DNA of 64,000 nt from assembly GCF_963924675.1 (NCBI RefSeq), contig NC_089227.1, forward strand, positions 49,904,080 to 49,968,079. Direction: 5' to 3'. This document shows, one piece after another, positions 24,893-36,897 of this stretch. The DNA comes from Phocoena phocoena (lineage: Eukaryota > Chordata > Mammalia > Artiodactyla > Phocoenidae). Below the pieces are notes generated by a model, which searched no databases, had not been told where the DNA came from, and saw only the letters and a list, made by a program, of their open reading frames with translations. The translations under genes and the position numbers were made by a program. Each line of letters opens with the position of its first letter. Position 1 is the first letter of the stretch.

Positions 24893-25037
24893 CATTTTTT
24901 TGGGGGGTGGGTGTTTGCTTTTTGTCTTTGGTGCTCAGCGTGGCTTACAGGATCTTAGTTCCCTGATCAGGGATCGAACCCCAGCCCACAGCAGTGAAGG
25001 CGCCAAGTCCTAACCACTGGACCACCAAGGAATTCCT
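24893..25037 (-). mobile_element. CHR-1/Bov-tA-like short tRNA SINE
   Basis: GGATCTTAGTTCCCTGATCA, then GGATCGAACCCC and CCACTGGACCACCAAGGAAT are the complement of the head. A GGAAATGA(T/C)TGTTT duplication lies at 24879-24892 and 25038-25051. It is the same subfamily as 4282-4411. Confidence 0.9.
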
Positions 25038-25129
25038 GGAAATGACTGTTTTAGAAATACAGACATTTAAAATTGTAATTAGGCATAAGACCAAAAAAAT
25101 AAAAAAAGAGCCAGTTATTCAGTCTCCAC

Positions 25130-25250
25130 AGTGAGGAGAGTCAATCTGAATCAGATAAACCCTGTTTCAAATCTTGGTTCTACCATTTACTAGCTGATTG
25201 GGTCTTGAACAAGTTGCTTAACTTCTGGAGTCTCAGCTTCCTTATCTTTA
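25130..25250 (-). mobile_element. MIR SINE relic, split by L1
   Basis: CTACCATTTACTAGCTGATTG, then CAAGTTGCTTAACTTCTGGA and CAGCTTCCTTATCTTTAAAA are the antisense MIR core. It continues weakly after the L1 at about 25607-25640. Confidence 0.6.
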
Positions 25251-25265
25251 AAAATAGAGTCACTG

Positions 25266-25591
25266 CAGGAAAAAGACACAGACGTAGAGAATGGACTTGG
25301 GGACACGGGGAGAGGAAAGGGGAAGCTAGGATGAATTGAGAGAGTAGCATGGACATATATACACTACCAAATATAAAATAGATAGCTAGTGGGAAGCAGC
25401 TGCATTGCACAGGGAGATCAGCTCCATGCTTTGTGACCACCTAGAGGGGTGGGATAGGGAGGGTGAGAGGGAGACGCAAGAGGGAGGGGATATGAGGATA
25501 TATGTATACGTATAGATGATTCACTTTGTTATAAAGCAGAAACTAACACACCATTGTAAAGCAATTATATTCCAATAAAGATGTTAAAAAA
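25266..25591 (+). mobile_element. 5'-truncated L1 3' end
   Basis: It ends with ACACACCATTGTAAAGCAAT, an AATAAA signal and a poly-A tail. A perfect 15-bp duplication AAAATAGAGTCACTG lies at 25251-25265 and 25592-25606. It interrupts an older MIR. The internal CACCTAGAGGGGTGGGATAG marks the 3' subfamily shared with 53329-53515. Confidence 0.88.
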
Positions 25592-25640
25592 AAAATAGAG
25601 TCACTGATACTCACTTTATACCACTAAACTGAAGATGCTA

Positions 25641-27045
25641 TAAGGGGACAGATGAAGTCCATCCAGCACAGTACTTTACATCTTCTGTGCCTTACAGATG
25701 TTTTCTTTCCCTCCTTCTCTAGCCCACCTCTTTAACCTCTAGATGGGATAAAAGTGAAAAATTTTTAGAGAAGAGATCACAAAATAACACAAAACCCCAC
25801 AATAATCCATGTGACATTTAACAGTTCTTCTTGTCAGAAAATGCTTCCTTCTTTCCAACCAGAATTCCTAATGCTGCAGTCTAAGTCCTCTCCATTGTGG
25901 CCTTCTCCTTTTTTGTTTGCAGTTTTAATCTTGCTAAACAAACAACATGAAACATCCTAATCTTCAGGAGCATATTTTCTTTAGTTCTTACCTTTAATAG
26001 CTAAAGCACAAAATATAGTGGGAGCTCCAGAATCCTCTGTAGACCTTATCTTCATTTCTGGTCACCCAGATTGATTAGTTAGCATGTATCTCTGTGTACC
26101 TTCTAGATGAAGATGTGTTAAGTAGAAACTTTGGGGAGAGTGGGTATTGCAGAATGAACTGTACCTTGGTAAGCTCCTTCCAGCTGAGGAACTCCAAATC
26201 CTTCCCATTTAAGGAAAGTAGTGCCCACAGATTTTAAGATGTTGAAGAATGTTTGAGCCTGCACTTCGGTTCTAAAACTCTGCTTCCATTTCCCTCATCA
26301 CTTGCACTAACCAAATAAGTTGCAAGTGTTCATTTAATAGTTTACATGCAGCCTGTGTAAGGATGAACATAGTAACCAAGGAGGAAGAAGGCATGGACTT
26401 TAGAGACATTCAGCTGTTTTCATCATAAAAAGTCAATTTGTAAATTCTCTTCCAAGTCTTGAGTGATGATGTGGCCTCCCAAAGCATATAGATTTTCTTA
26501 AGAGTTAAAAAAACAACTTTTAAAAGGAAACAATGAGCTCTACAGCCTGCCATATCCTGTGTTCAGAATAATTTTCATTTCTATTTATCTGTGAAGGTTG
26601 AAGGAATGTCTACAAATATTTGCTTGGTTTCTATGGTGAAGGCAGAGAGAGATCAAGTGTGTGATTGTTCAGTGTCAAAATCAAAACTACACTATACTGT
26701 ACTTCTAAAAAGAGAGTTTGTTACTTGAAACATAATAGACATTTAGCAAGTGGTAACTATTTTAAGTTTCACAAGTTCAGGATGAAATTTAAACAATATG
26801 GCCTGAAGGAAAACATGGGCCCTTCAAGCATTTTAAAGCTTCACTTTTCGGAAATAAAATGGTCCTCACACTTTATTAAAAAGTCATCTGTTGATTAAAG
26901 ATAATGTTGGTGGACTCGCAGGATGCCTTGTGTGGGTATGGGGACATGACCGTTGATCTATAAATTTCTACTATACTAGAAATCCCTGCACCCTGCCCTA
27001 GGTTATCCCTCCTAAATCTGTAACCCTCCATTCTGCTGTCTTCTG
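25641..27045. other. CDK6: Intron sequence, no element recognised
   Basis: AT-rich unique-looking sequence without supported genes or repeats. Confidence 0.35.
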
Positions 27046-27049
27046 GCTA

Positions 27050-28000
27050 TGCATACAGTTTTGGAGCAGACGCAATGCTTTGCCAGGTGCTGGGGATGAA
27101 AAGTCTGCTTAGAAACAGTCTCTACTCTCAAAGGGCTGATTTTAGGTCTAGTAGGCAGTAAGTACACAGTGAATGGGATACAGTGTGATCAGCGCTATGT
27201 TTCCATGTAATTGGGAGGACTAGGCAGGGCAAGATTCACAAGAATTAAGAATGGGGTGATGAGAGGACATTCCAGAGCAAGGTCTCAGTGTATGAAGGCC
27301 ACGAGGCATGACACAGCATGCATGTTTGTACAACCATAAAGCCTCTGAGCGGGTTGAGGAAGCTTTCCCGTGAAGGAGGAACAGGCAATAAAGCCAGAGA
27401 GAGGGTGGGAGCCAGATCATGAGGGTGCCGTGGGTCAACTGCACTTGAACTTGACCCTGAAAGCTCTCAAGGATGGTTAAAGGATTTTAAGCAGGTATGG
27501 AGTGAGCACAGCTGCAGATATAGTAGAGAGGACAGAGTAGAAGGAGGCAGACTAGTAGGAAGAGACCCCAGAGGAAGCTGTTGGGCCTGCAGGAGAGGAC
27601 AGGCTCATGGTGGAACTGTCAGGATCTGGTGATTTCCCTGATAGCGGGGGTGAGTGGGAACCTGGGTAGGTGGTGATTTTGCTGTCAGAGAGAGGGTATC
27701 TAAGAGGAGAAGCATGTTTCAGAGGAAAGACAAAGCGTGCATTTTGGAATTGAAGTACCTATGGGAGTACTGAGTGGTGATATCCAGGAGACGGTTGGAT
27801 ATGTGTGTCAGATACTCTGCAGAGTATGGACTTGAGGATTCTCCACAAACAATGCTCCCCAGGAATTGTGCATCACGTAAGAAAAGCAGCGGCCTGAGGA
27901 TATAGCCTTAGAGAAACAATTATTTAAGGGACTGATTGGGGAAGAGACCGCCAAGGAGTTACTGGAAAGTCACTAGGACAGGACCCCGGCATTCTGCACT
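27050..28000 (-). mobile_element. Long L2 LINE relic
   Basis: From TGCCAGGTGCTGGGGATGAA, through GATTTTAAGCAGGTATGGAGT-like sequence to GATATCCAGGAGACGGTTGG, the order of segments is that of antisense L2 over nearly 1 kb. Confidence 0.6.
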
Positions 28001-28639
28001 TATATCACTACACAGACCCAACACACCCACCCCAGGTTCTCCTTCAGCCAGCTGATTTGACTTGCTGCTTTTCTAGTTTGTGACCACCCATCCAGGACTA
28101 ACAGGGTACCTCTCATAGAGTGGGCACTCACATGATGAACTGAAGTTCATTTGGACCTTTAAAGGCTTGATGTCTAGAGTAACACCTTTTTTAGGTAGAT
28201 CTGCTTAGACATTAACAAAATGAGGAGAGGTGTAAGTCTCAGAAAGAGATGGTAAGTGCCACTGATACCGTGAAAGGTCAGAGCCTGGATCCTTGAACTC
28301 CACCTTCATTCATCCTTCAGTGGGTCATTATCATACCCCCTTGGACACAGGATGCAGGCCTCTGTCTGCTGAGTACCTCTTCCCCAGAGATTCCCTTCAT
28401 CTCTATCTCAGCGTATTTTCCCTCTGCCATTGCTCTTTGAGTCTTCTTATGCATCCTCTGATCAAATCAGGTTCAGCCTCACCTCCCTCCACAGATCCAG
28501 TTCCTTTTTTAAAAATTCATGATTACTAAAAGGTCCTCAATTATTATTAGACATTGTTGTCCCCATATTCTCCAGGCTAGAGGACTGCCTCTGTCCACCA
28601 TCAGCACTGCCCCCAGGAGTTAGTTCCCTGTGGTTCATT
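28001..28639. other. CDK6: Intron sequence, unassigned
   Basis: The C/T-rich part at 28290-28520 could be further L2, but I cannot place it. Confidence 0.3.
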
Positions 28640-29000
28640 CATGTATCCAATCATCAGATAATTGGTGAGCACCCTCCATGCATGACACTCTATATATACT
28701 GTGGCTGGTGAATTGAATGACTGTAATGGAAAATAGAAAGGGTCAAGAGCTATAGAAGTACAGCAGAAGTTCAGGGGCGAGCGATCACTTCTAGCTGAGA
28801 GATCAGGAAAGGCTTCCTGGAGGAAGTGATATGTGAGAATTCAGAACAGCAGACACTCAAATAAAGAATGTCCCACAGAGAGAACCACGGAAGCAGTGGC
28901 CAGGTAGCTGGAAATCAGCACATCTAAGTGGGAGCCAGTGGCCCCAGGAGAGTCTGCACAGCTGAGGTTCTGGAAAGACAGACAGCCTTCCTGCTGGTAG
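28640..29000 (-). mobile_element. L2 LINE relic
   Basis: AGGAAAGGCTTCCTGGAGGA and GTGATATGTGAGAATTCAGA match the antisense L2 3' end. Confidence 0.5.
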
Positions 29001-29353
29001 TAGATGCACAGCAGAGGCCATGATCGTAATTGGCTCAGTGCTGAGAATCTCATTTTTGTGTAGACTTCGGCCATTTTTTGTCATGTATCAAAACATCTTT
29101 TTCTGGCCTTTAGGTCAGAAAATGCATCCAGTTGAGGTGACTCCATTATTATTTGTTGCCAAGTACTTTGTGTGTTAACTTTTATTGGTATTTAACTCTT
29201 TTAATAATTCCCATTTAACTGGCTTATAATGAATGACAAGACTGTGCTGGGAAGAATTAAAATTCTGATTGTTTGTGATATCTTAATTTAAAAGTCTGAT
29301 TTTAAAGAATTGAATTTTGAGACCCTTTAGGAAAAGTCAGTGAAATTACCACA

Positions 29354-29655
29354 ATTTTTTTTTTTTAATTTATTTTTGGCTGCATTGGGTCTTCATTGCT
29401 GCACATGGGCTTTCTCTAGTTGCAGCGAGCAGGGGCTACTCTTTGTTGCAGTGTGTGGGCTTCTCATTGTGGTGGCTTCTCTTGCTGTGGAGCACGGGCT
29501 CTAGGCACGTGGGCTTCAGTAGTTGCGGGCTCAGTAGTTGTGGCTCGCGGGCTTAGTTGCTCCGCGGCATGTGGGATATTCCCGGACCGGGGCTCAAACC
29601 TGTGTCCCCTGCATTGGCAGGCAGATTCTTAACCACTGTGCCACCAGGGAAGCCC
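29354..29655 (-). mobile_element. CHR-type SINE, long form
   Basis: T-rich tail, GGCTGCATTGGGTCTTCATTG body, ending in CCACCAGGGAAGCCC. Possible imperfect flanks around ATTACC. Confidence 0.9.
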
Positions 29656-30119
29656 ATTACCCCACCAGTTTTGATTTTCACTTTGCAAAAGCATAGAAGT
29701 CTTCTGGAGGGAAGGAACATACTAGAGAGTTTTATACTGGTGTGAAGCAAATAAACAGCTTAGAGAACAGCTTAGAACGCCTTCACTTTGACAATATAAA
29801 AATCCTGAGTTATTCCATATTTCTCAGAAATCATTACAGAAGTTTACATTTGAGACTTGTTGAAGTCAGCCCCAGAAGAAGAATCACCACACTGGTCCCC
29901 CCCATAAGTAGTCACTAAACCAAAGGTCAGGCAAGGATGTCTTGGTTCTGTACAGTATATGCATTTTTTAAATCTTCATTACCATTGCCACATCATTTAG
30001 GGCCTCTTAGAATGCTAACAGAAATCACCTTATAGATTATCCAGTCTAAATGTCCTCTTTGACAGACGTGAAAGCTGAGAAAAAGTCGCCACCCACACTC
30101 GTTTCTTCATCTGCAAACT

Positions 30120-30570
30120 GGATGTGTTAGTCAGGGTCCCAACAGGAAATAGATGGCACACTCAAAATAAGACACTTCAAGGAAGGTTTGTTTACAGAGA
30201 CACGATTTACAAAGAAGTGGATTTAGGGGAAGCCCAGCGAATGGTACTAACCTGAGACTTAGTTGCATCAGACTGTTACCATTCCCAGGCTTGAAGCGAA
30301 GATAGGGTGCAGCTACTGGAGTTGGGTAGAGTGGGCTGCCCGGGATGGACATTGACTTTGTGATGGCAGCACTGCCAGCTCTGGACAACCTTGCTGGGAG
30401 GAAATCAAGGTGTTAAAGACTCAGCCTCACTCTTCTCCTTCTCTCCAGACTCCTGCCTATGCTTCCCATTGACCAAACCCAGTAGGAAGCTGGGGGCAAA
30501 TGGTAGATACAGATCCACCTGTGAGCACTGGGCCCATCCAGAGAGGCGAAAGGAAGATAACCAGCACAAT
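30120..30570. repeat. Old mammalian interspersed repeat, family not assigned
   Basis: TGTTAGTCAGGGTCCCAACAG near the start, CCATTGACCAAACCCAGTAG and GAAGATAACCAGCACAATG near the end recall a dispersed mammalian repeat, which I cannot name with confidence. Confidence 0.4.
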
Positions 30571-32244
30571 GTGCATACCACGCTTTCCTGCTCTTTAAGC
30601 ATGTAGCCATAGAATAAGGATGACTCAGATAACATCTACTAAGGTTTTCAGGATCTTGGTGAAAGGGTACATGAATAAAAGACTGTAAAATCTAATATTA
30701 AGTAAGAATGCTTTACTCTGACATGTATTTTGAGTCAGAGTTGGCCTTGGCTCTACTTTATCTTATACTGTTATTGAACTGTTTCAAAAAAAATGTGAAT
30801 AGAGATCAAAGCAGTTTAAACAGATACGTCCACTTGTGTAAATATCCTTGAACTCCCCCATCTTCCACTCCCCCTCCTCTTGCCAAATCCATTCAGCACC
30901 TCTAGAGGCTGTTAATACATGTAATGATTGTAATAAACATAGTATTTGCTTTGGTTCCAGCTGGCTCCAACCACCAAACTCTGTCCATAGCTCCTATTGT
31001 TACTTTGCTTAGTAGACAGCTGCATTGTTACCATTAGAAGCCACCTTTGTCATAGATTTCTAAGTGTTGATCTTTATACATTGTATTCATTGTTTCCTTC
31101 AACATCTTTTGACAGTTACATTTTGTGTTTAAGGATATGTAGAATTATTAAACTTAGAGAACATGTAAGTATAAGTTAATTGATTACATTGTTGAAAATG
31201 TTCTATATTACTTCATGCACTAAAACCTTGAAACATTTTTATCAGTTTTGCCTATTCTTATAAAACCTCCAATTAAAAACTAATAAATCTTCTTACCTGT
31301 GACTTAACTGGTTTTAAGTTAGGCAGTCTTCCATCAGAAGTTTTTAGAGGTACAGAACTATAATAGTTCCTAAGGAAACAATTTATATTTTACTGTGTGG
31401 GAAATTTGTTCTCAAAAACTTGGAAATTACAGAAATTGTCATTATTTGAGATATTTTAAATTACAGTGACTTAAAGTAAGGATTGAGGGACTCTGGGTTA
31501 GAGAATGGACCAGCCACATAAATTAGCAAGTTAAAACTGGGGAAGCTCTTGATACATGAGATAATATTATATACATAGGGAACGACTATTAGATTTATGT
31601 ATACTGCAAAAGGCAGTAATTTGTTATTTTAAATGTAGGCTCTAGGCAGTGTTGAGGTTATTTTCTTGGAGAATTAACTAGAAATGTACAATTCATACTT
31701 ACTTTGGAATTGAAGCACATTGAATTCTACAAGGGTTAAACCAAAAAAAGATTTCTCTTTAGACAAACGCTGATAGTTCAAATAGAGTATAAACATAAAC
31801 CTAATAAATGAATCTAATTCCTCTCACCTTGTTACAATGATTTACACATAAACCAAGCAAAACTCTTAGGGATACCAAAGAGATTTTTAAATCTTAACTT
31901 TCATTGAAGTTATCAAATGGGAATTTGATGAATACATGTCACACCATACAGAGCACTGTTGTGGTTCAGAAGTAAGTTTTGAAGTTATTAGAAACCTTTT
32001 TCTTAAACCTTTTTTTAAGGAAATCATTTAACCCCAAAGGATAGTTGCATTTTTGAGATTTGTAATCTCTTTTAAAAGTTCACGTTAAACTTTTTCAAAG
32101 TAAATTTAAATTCTTTTTCTGTTGGTTCTTTAATTACAACCTGTATGTTTGCCTGTTGATTTGTGGATGTTTGGAATACTGAATGAAAGGTGCCAGGTTG
32201 GATGTTGAGGAAGGAGCACAAGGTTGAAATCAGTCCCAGGGAGA
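30571..32244. other. CDK6: AT-rich intron sequence, no element recognised
   Basis: Long unique-looking stretch without supported genes, RNA genes or mobile elements. Confidence 0.35.
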
Positions 32245-32345
32245 ATCCCAGCTCTTCCAACGTGTCAGCTCCATGACCCTGGCTAAATTACCCAACCTCT
32301 CTGAAATTGTTTTCTCGGATATAAAATGTGCTTACCGACAGCAGC
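32245..32345 (-). mobile_element. MIR SINE relic
   Basis: CAGCTCCATGACCCTGGCTA, then CCAACCTCTCTGAAATTGTTT match the antisense MIR core. Confidence 0.5.
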
Positions 32346-32449
32346 TGACTGATCTTGTGCCTCTGAAATTGTCGTCCAGCCCCTCCTTTCCTTTCCACTT
32401 GCCACCTCCCACACTGCCATGTTTCCACGACAACTGTCCACTTAAAGCT

Positions 32450-32850
32450 TGATGTCTATGTATAGAATCCTGGCAGACATTTTTGTATGCATAAATGATT
32501 ATTATATTTACACCGACACGTAATCTGTTAATAAAAATTGGAAAATATTTTGTACTGCTCCAAAACTTCTCTATTCACTTAACAGTGAATCATGGACATC
32601 TTTTTATGTGAGCAGCAATGAGCAGGATGAGAACTAGCTCATCTTTTTTGATGGCTGAATAATATTCCCCTATTGGGAATTACTGTGGAGTAAACATTCT
32701 TGTGAATACCTCTTTGTGTACTAGTCTGAATATTTCTATAGGATAAATTCCCATGAATGGAACTCTGCTTCAGAGACATGGGGACTGTTAATTTCATAGA
32801 TACCACCAGACTGTCCTCTAAAAAGATTGTGCCAATTTGCAATTTAAAAC
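32450..32850 (-). mobile_element. Old L1 LINE fragment
   Basis: CATGGACATCTTTTTATGTG, TTTGATGGCTGAATAATATTC and ACCACCAGACTGTCCTCTAA are antisense L1 3' sequence. Confidence 0.6.
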
Positions 32851-32866
32851 ATACAGGGTTCCCATG

Positions 32867-33319
32867 AATTTATGGTTACCAGAGGGAAGGTGGGGGGAAG
32901 GGATAGATTGGGAGCTTGGGACTGACGTGTACACACTGCTGTATTTAAAATAGGTAACCAGGGGCTTCCCTGGTGGTGCAGGGGTTAAGAATCTGCCTGC
33001 CAATGCAGGGGACATGGGTTCGAGCTGCAACTAGAGAAAGCTGCATGCAGCAACGAAGACCCAACGCAGATGAAAAATAAATAAAATAAATTTTTTAAAA
33101 GTTTAAAAAAATAAAATAGATAACCAACAGAGACCTACTGTATAGCACAGGGAACACCACTAAATATTCTGTAATAACCTAAATGGGAAAAGAATTTGAA
33201 AAAGAGTAGATATATGCATAACTGAATCACTTTGCTGTACATTTGAAACTAACACGCATTGTGAATGAACTATACTCCAATGTAAAATAAAAATTATAAA
33301 TAAATAAAATAAAACTTAA
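32867..33319 (+). mobile_element. 5'-truncated L1 3' end, split by a SINE
   Basis: GGTTACCAGAGGGAAGGTGG, then GACCTACTGTATAGCACAGG and ACTGAATCACTTTGCTGTAC are the artiodactyl L1 3' end. It is flanked by (G/A)GGTTCCCAT at about 32857-32866 and 33320-33330. The SINE at 32961-33112 sits inside. Confidence 0.8.
32961..33112 (+). mobile_element. CHR-type SINE with an internal deletion
   Basis: The head runs to GGACATGGGTTCGAG, then jumps directly to CTGCAACTAGAGAAAG and the tail, so roughly 140 bases of body are missing relative to the long form. A duplication AAAATAG(G/A)TAACCA flanks it at about 32947-32960 and 33113-33126. Confidence 0.85.
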
Positions 33320-33401
33320 AGGTTCCCATACCATGACCAACCCTGAATAGTGTCATTCTGTCCTTTCTGCAAAGGCAAAAATGATACCCTCTTATTGTGA
33401 T

Positions 33402-33474
33402 GGCTTTCTTCCTTTCTTCCTTCCTTCCTTTCTTTCCTTCTCTCCTTCCTTTCTTTTCTTCCTTTCTTTTTATG
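33402..33474. repeat. Polypyrimidine (CTTT/CCTT)n tract
   Basis: Almost pure C/T for about 70 bases in CTTC, CTTT and CTCC units. Confidence 0.9.
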
Positions 33475-33681
33475 AGATTGATTATCTTTGATAGTTTTTT
33501 CTTCTTTTGAATTGTCTTTTCATATTTTTTTATCCATTTTTCTGTTGTATTGTTTTATTGATGTAATTTGTTTTAGATGTTTTCTCCCAGGTTGTCATTT
33601 ATCCTTTCCTTTACTGTATTTACAGTGTTTGGTGAAGAAAATTTCTGGGTTTTTTGGTTTGTTTTTTGTTTTTGTTTTTTA

Positions 33682-33992
33682 AAATACATTTATTTACTTA
33701 TTTATTTTTGGCTGTGTTGGGTCTTCGTTGCTGCCCGCAGGCTTTCTCTAGTTGCGGCGAGCGGGGGTGCGCGGGCTTCTCATTGTGGTGGCTTCTCTTG
33801 TTGCGGAGCTCGGGCTCTAGGCACGCAGACTTCACTAGTTGTGACTCGCGGGCTCTAGAGCGCAGGCTTAGTGGTTGTGGTGCACCAGCTTGGTTGCTCC
33901 GCAACATGTGGGATCTTCCCAGACCAGGGCTCGAACCCGTGTCCCCTGCATTGGCAGGTGGATTCTTAACCACTGTGCCACCAGGGAAGTCC
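33682..33992 (-). mobile_element. CHR-type SINE, long form
   Basis: TTTATTTATTTTTGGCTGTG tail and body, ending in CCACCAGGGAAGTCC. Nested in an older L1. Confidence 0.9.
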
Positions 33993-34351
33993 AGGATTTC
34001 AGTTTTAAATAGCTGGATCTATAAATCTTTTCATCTCAAGCTTCTAGATTTCCTGTGATGCTGAAAAAGTCCTCCACATCCCAAGGTCCTCTTATGTTTT
34101 CTTCGAATACATTTTTCTAGCTCCCCTTACATTTAGATCTTGCATCTATACAGTTTCTTCTTATACATGGTGTAAACTAGAGATCAAACTTATTTTCTTC
34201 CAAATGGGTGGCCAGTTGTCTTGCTTTCACATATTCTAGTGCATTTTCTCTCTAAGATGAAAGAGAGACCACCTATATCTTATAAATATCTTGTAAATAT
34301 CACCTTGTAAATCATTATCTCATTATCTTGCTGGACTTTATTCTTTTTTTG

Positions 34352-34551
34352 TCTGTGTGTGGTATGCAGGCCTCTCACTGCTGCGGCCTCTCCCGTTGCG
34401 GAGCACAGGCTTCAGACGCACAGGCCCAGCGGCCATGGCTCACGGGCCCAGCCGCTCCGTGGCATGTGGGATCCTCCCGAACCGGGGCACGAACCCATGT
34501 CCCCTGCATCGGCAGGCGGACTCGCAACCACTGCACCACCAGGGAAGCCCC
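34352..34551 (-). mobile_element. CHR-type SINE, short CpG-rich form
   Basis: GGTATGCAGGCCTCTCACTG to CACCACCAGGGAAGCCCC, flanked by (T/C)TATTCTTTTTTT on both sides. Nested in an older L1. Confidence 0.9.
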
Positions 34552-35315
34552 CTATTCTTTTTTTTTTTTTTTTTTAATCTGTTAGCACCTACTATTTTAT
34601 TTGCTGTATCTTAGATTATATTTTGGTGACAGAGGACAAATCCCCTTCATCCTTATTTCTTAAACTATTTTTGGCTCTTCTTAAGTGTTACTCTGCCAGA
34701 GGCACCTGATTGTCAAAGTTAACTTACTCTCCCAAATCACTGGATTGTCTTAAATTTTTGTGTTAATGCAGGAATAATGATTATCTTTATGATATGGCTT
34801 TTTCCCATCTTAGTCATGGTCTGTCTCACCATTTATTTAGATTTTATGTTCTTCAATAATAGTGTATCATTTTATTTATATAGATCTTGCTGTTTTTTAA
34901 TTCCTCAATGTTTCACATTTTTTTTGTTACTATATGAATGGGATCCTTTTTTCCATTATGTTTTGTAACTGATTTACTAGCATTTGTGTATTTACTTTGT
35001 ATCTTATGTCTACCATCATCTAAATTTTTATTATCTGAATAATATTTTTTGTAATAAATTTTATTTTCTAAAACATAAGGCCAATGTGTATAAGGCAGAA
35101 ACCCTTAGAAGTACAAGGAGATTCTGGGGGAAGGAAAACACAAACTCAATTCTCTTTCAAAGTTTGACAAATAAAGTATAGAAAAATATAAGTAAGGATC
35201 TGTATGAGACAAACTCTGTTTAATAAAGAACTTTACTCTTAAAAGAGAGTATTCTCCTTACACCCTACAGAACAAAAGCCAGTTATGTGCATAGTCATAA
35301 AGGAAAGAAATTCTA

Positions 35316-35667
35316 GTGACTTCCCTGTTGGTCCAGTGGTAAAGAATCCACCTTGCAACGCAGGGGACGCTGGGTTCGATCCCTGGTCAGGGAACTAAGA
35401 TCCCACATGCTGCTGGGCAACTAAGCCCGAGTGCCACAACTACTGAGCTTGTGCGCCTCAGCTAGAGAGCCTGCGTGCTGCAAACTACAGAGCCCACTCG
35501 CCCTGGAGCCTGCACGCCACAACTAGAGAAGAGAAAAACCACACGCCATGACTAGAGGGAAGCCCGTGCACCACAACGAAGAGCCCCTATGCCTCAGTGA
35601 AGATCCCTCGTGCCGCAACTAAGACTCAATGCAGCCAAAAATAAAATAAATAAATCTTCGTAAAAAA
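35316..35667 (+). mobile_element. CHR-type SINE, long form
   Basis: GACTTCCCTGTTGGTCCAGT head to the GCAGCCAAAAATAAAATAAA tail. AAAGAA..ATTCTA duplications lie at 35304-35315 and 35667-35680. The body carries an extra partly repeated GCC-rich block, so it is longer than most copies. Confidence 0.9.
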
Positions 35668-36716
35668 AAGAAAAATTCTACAGATTACATTCTCTGGCTA
35701 TGATGAAATAAGACTAGAAATACAGCAGCTAACAGTTAACCATAAATAATCTGATCATATGGAAATTTTAAAACTCTTTTCTAAATAATTCTTCAAATTA
35801 GTTTATTCTTGGATTAAAGAGAAAATTAAAGGTTAATTACATATTATTTAAAGCTGAACAAAAATGAGGACAGTTTATTTAATAATATATAACTAAATGT
35901 TCTATCATTAACCAAAACTAAAATAATAAATTACCCAAGTTTCAACTCAGAAATAAATTTAAAAAAACAAAGAAACTAAGAGGGGGGATTTAAAAAGATA
36001 AAAGTAGATGTCAACAAATTATTAAATAAAACAATCCTCCCAAAATAGAAATAAATCTTGAAGTCAGTTTCTTTTAAATAAATAATATAGCTAAACTCCT
36101 GACAAACCTGATTGATACAAAGAGAAAAATTTTTTCTTTCTCAGAAAACCAAGAAAATAGATGAGATTAAACTAATTACAAGAAATACTATGTACAAATT
36201 TAAGCCAATACATTTTAAAATCTAGATTAAAGAGTTTCATTGGGAAATTCCTTATTATTACCAGAACTGACTCAAAAAGTAGTTGAAACCTGAACAGACT
36301 AACTACCAATAAGAAATTCACGAGATTGTTAAAGACATAATGCTAGGAAAGATCCAGATCCAGATGGTTTTATGAGTCCTTTCAAAGGACTGATTATTAT
36401 GTCATTTATAATATTCCAGAATATAGAAAAGGATGGAAAGTCTGCATATCCTTAATACAAACCTGAAAAATTACACACAAAAAAACTATAGATCAGTCTC
36501 ATTCATCAGTAGAAGTTTATGTCCTAAAATAAACATTAACAAATAGAATCCAAAGATCTAGTAAAAGAATAATAAACCATGATTAGGAATGATTTATTCC
36601 AAGAAGGGAAGGGTGGTACAATATTAGGAAATCTATTAATGTAATTAATATATCATTAATAGAATAAAAGAGTGATCAAATGGTCATTATTAATAGACAT
36701 TTTAAAAAGCATTTGA

Positions 36717-36897
36717 GGGGCTTCCCTGGTGGCGCAGTGGTTGAGAGTCCGCCTGCCAATGCAGGGAAGGTGGGTTCGTGCCCCGGTCCGGGAGGATCCC
36801 GAGCCCGTGGGCCATGGCCGCTGGGCCTGCGCGTCCGGAGCCTGTGCTCCGCAACGGGAGAGGCCACAACAGTGAGAGGCCCGCGTACCGCAAAAAA
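36717..36897 (+). mobile_element. CHR-type SINE, short form with internal gap
   Basis: GGATCCCGAGCCCGTGGGCC joins two parts that are separated by about 20 bases in other copies. The perfect 13-bp duplication AAAAAGCATTTGA at 36704-36716 and 36897-36909 interrupts an L1 reverse transcriptase relic. Confidence 0.93.

Larger units (their letters stand above)
33478..35060 (-). mobile_element. Old L1 LINE fragment with two nested SINEs
   Basis: Antisense L1-like, T-rich sequence: TAGATGTTTTCTCCCAGGTTG, then GGGTGGCCAGTTGTCTTGC and later segments. Boundaries and subfamily are uncertain. Confidence 0.45.

Noticed and set aside
33654..34058. 134-codon frame with SxxALxGGFLTT-type motifs, recurring at many positions
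   Set aside because: The same peptide appears wherever the antisense CHR SINE occurs; it is a SINE read-through, not a protein family.
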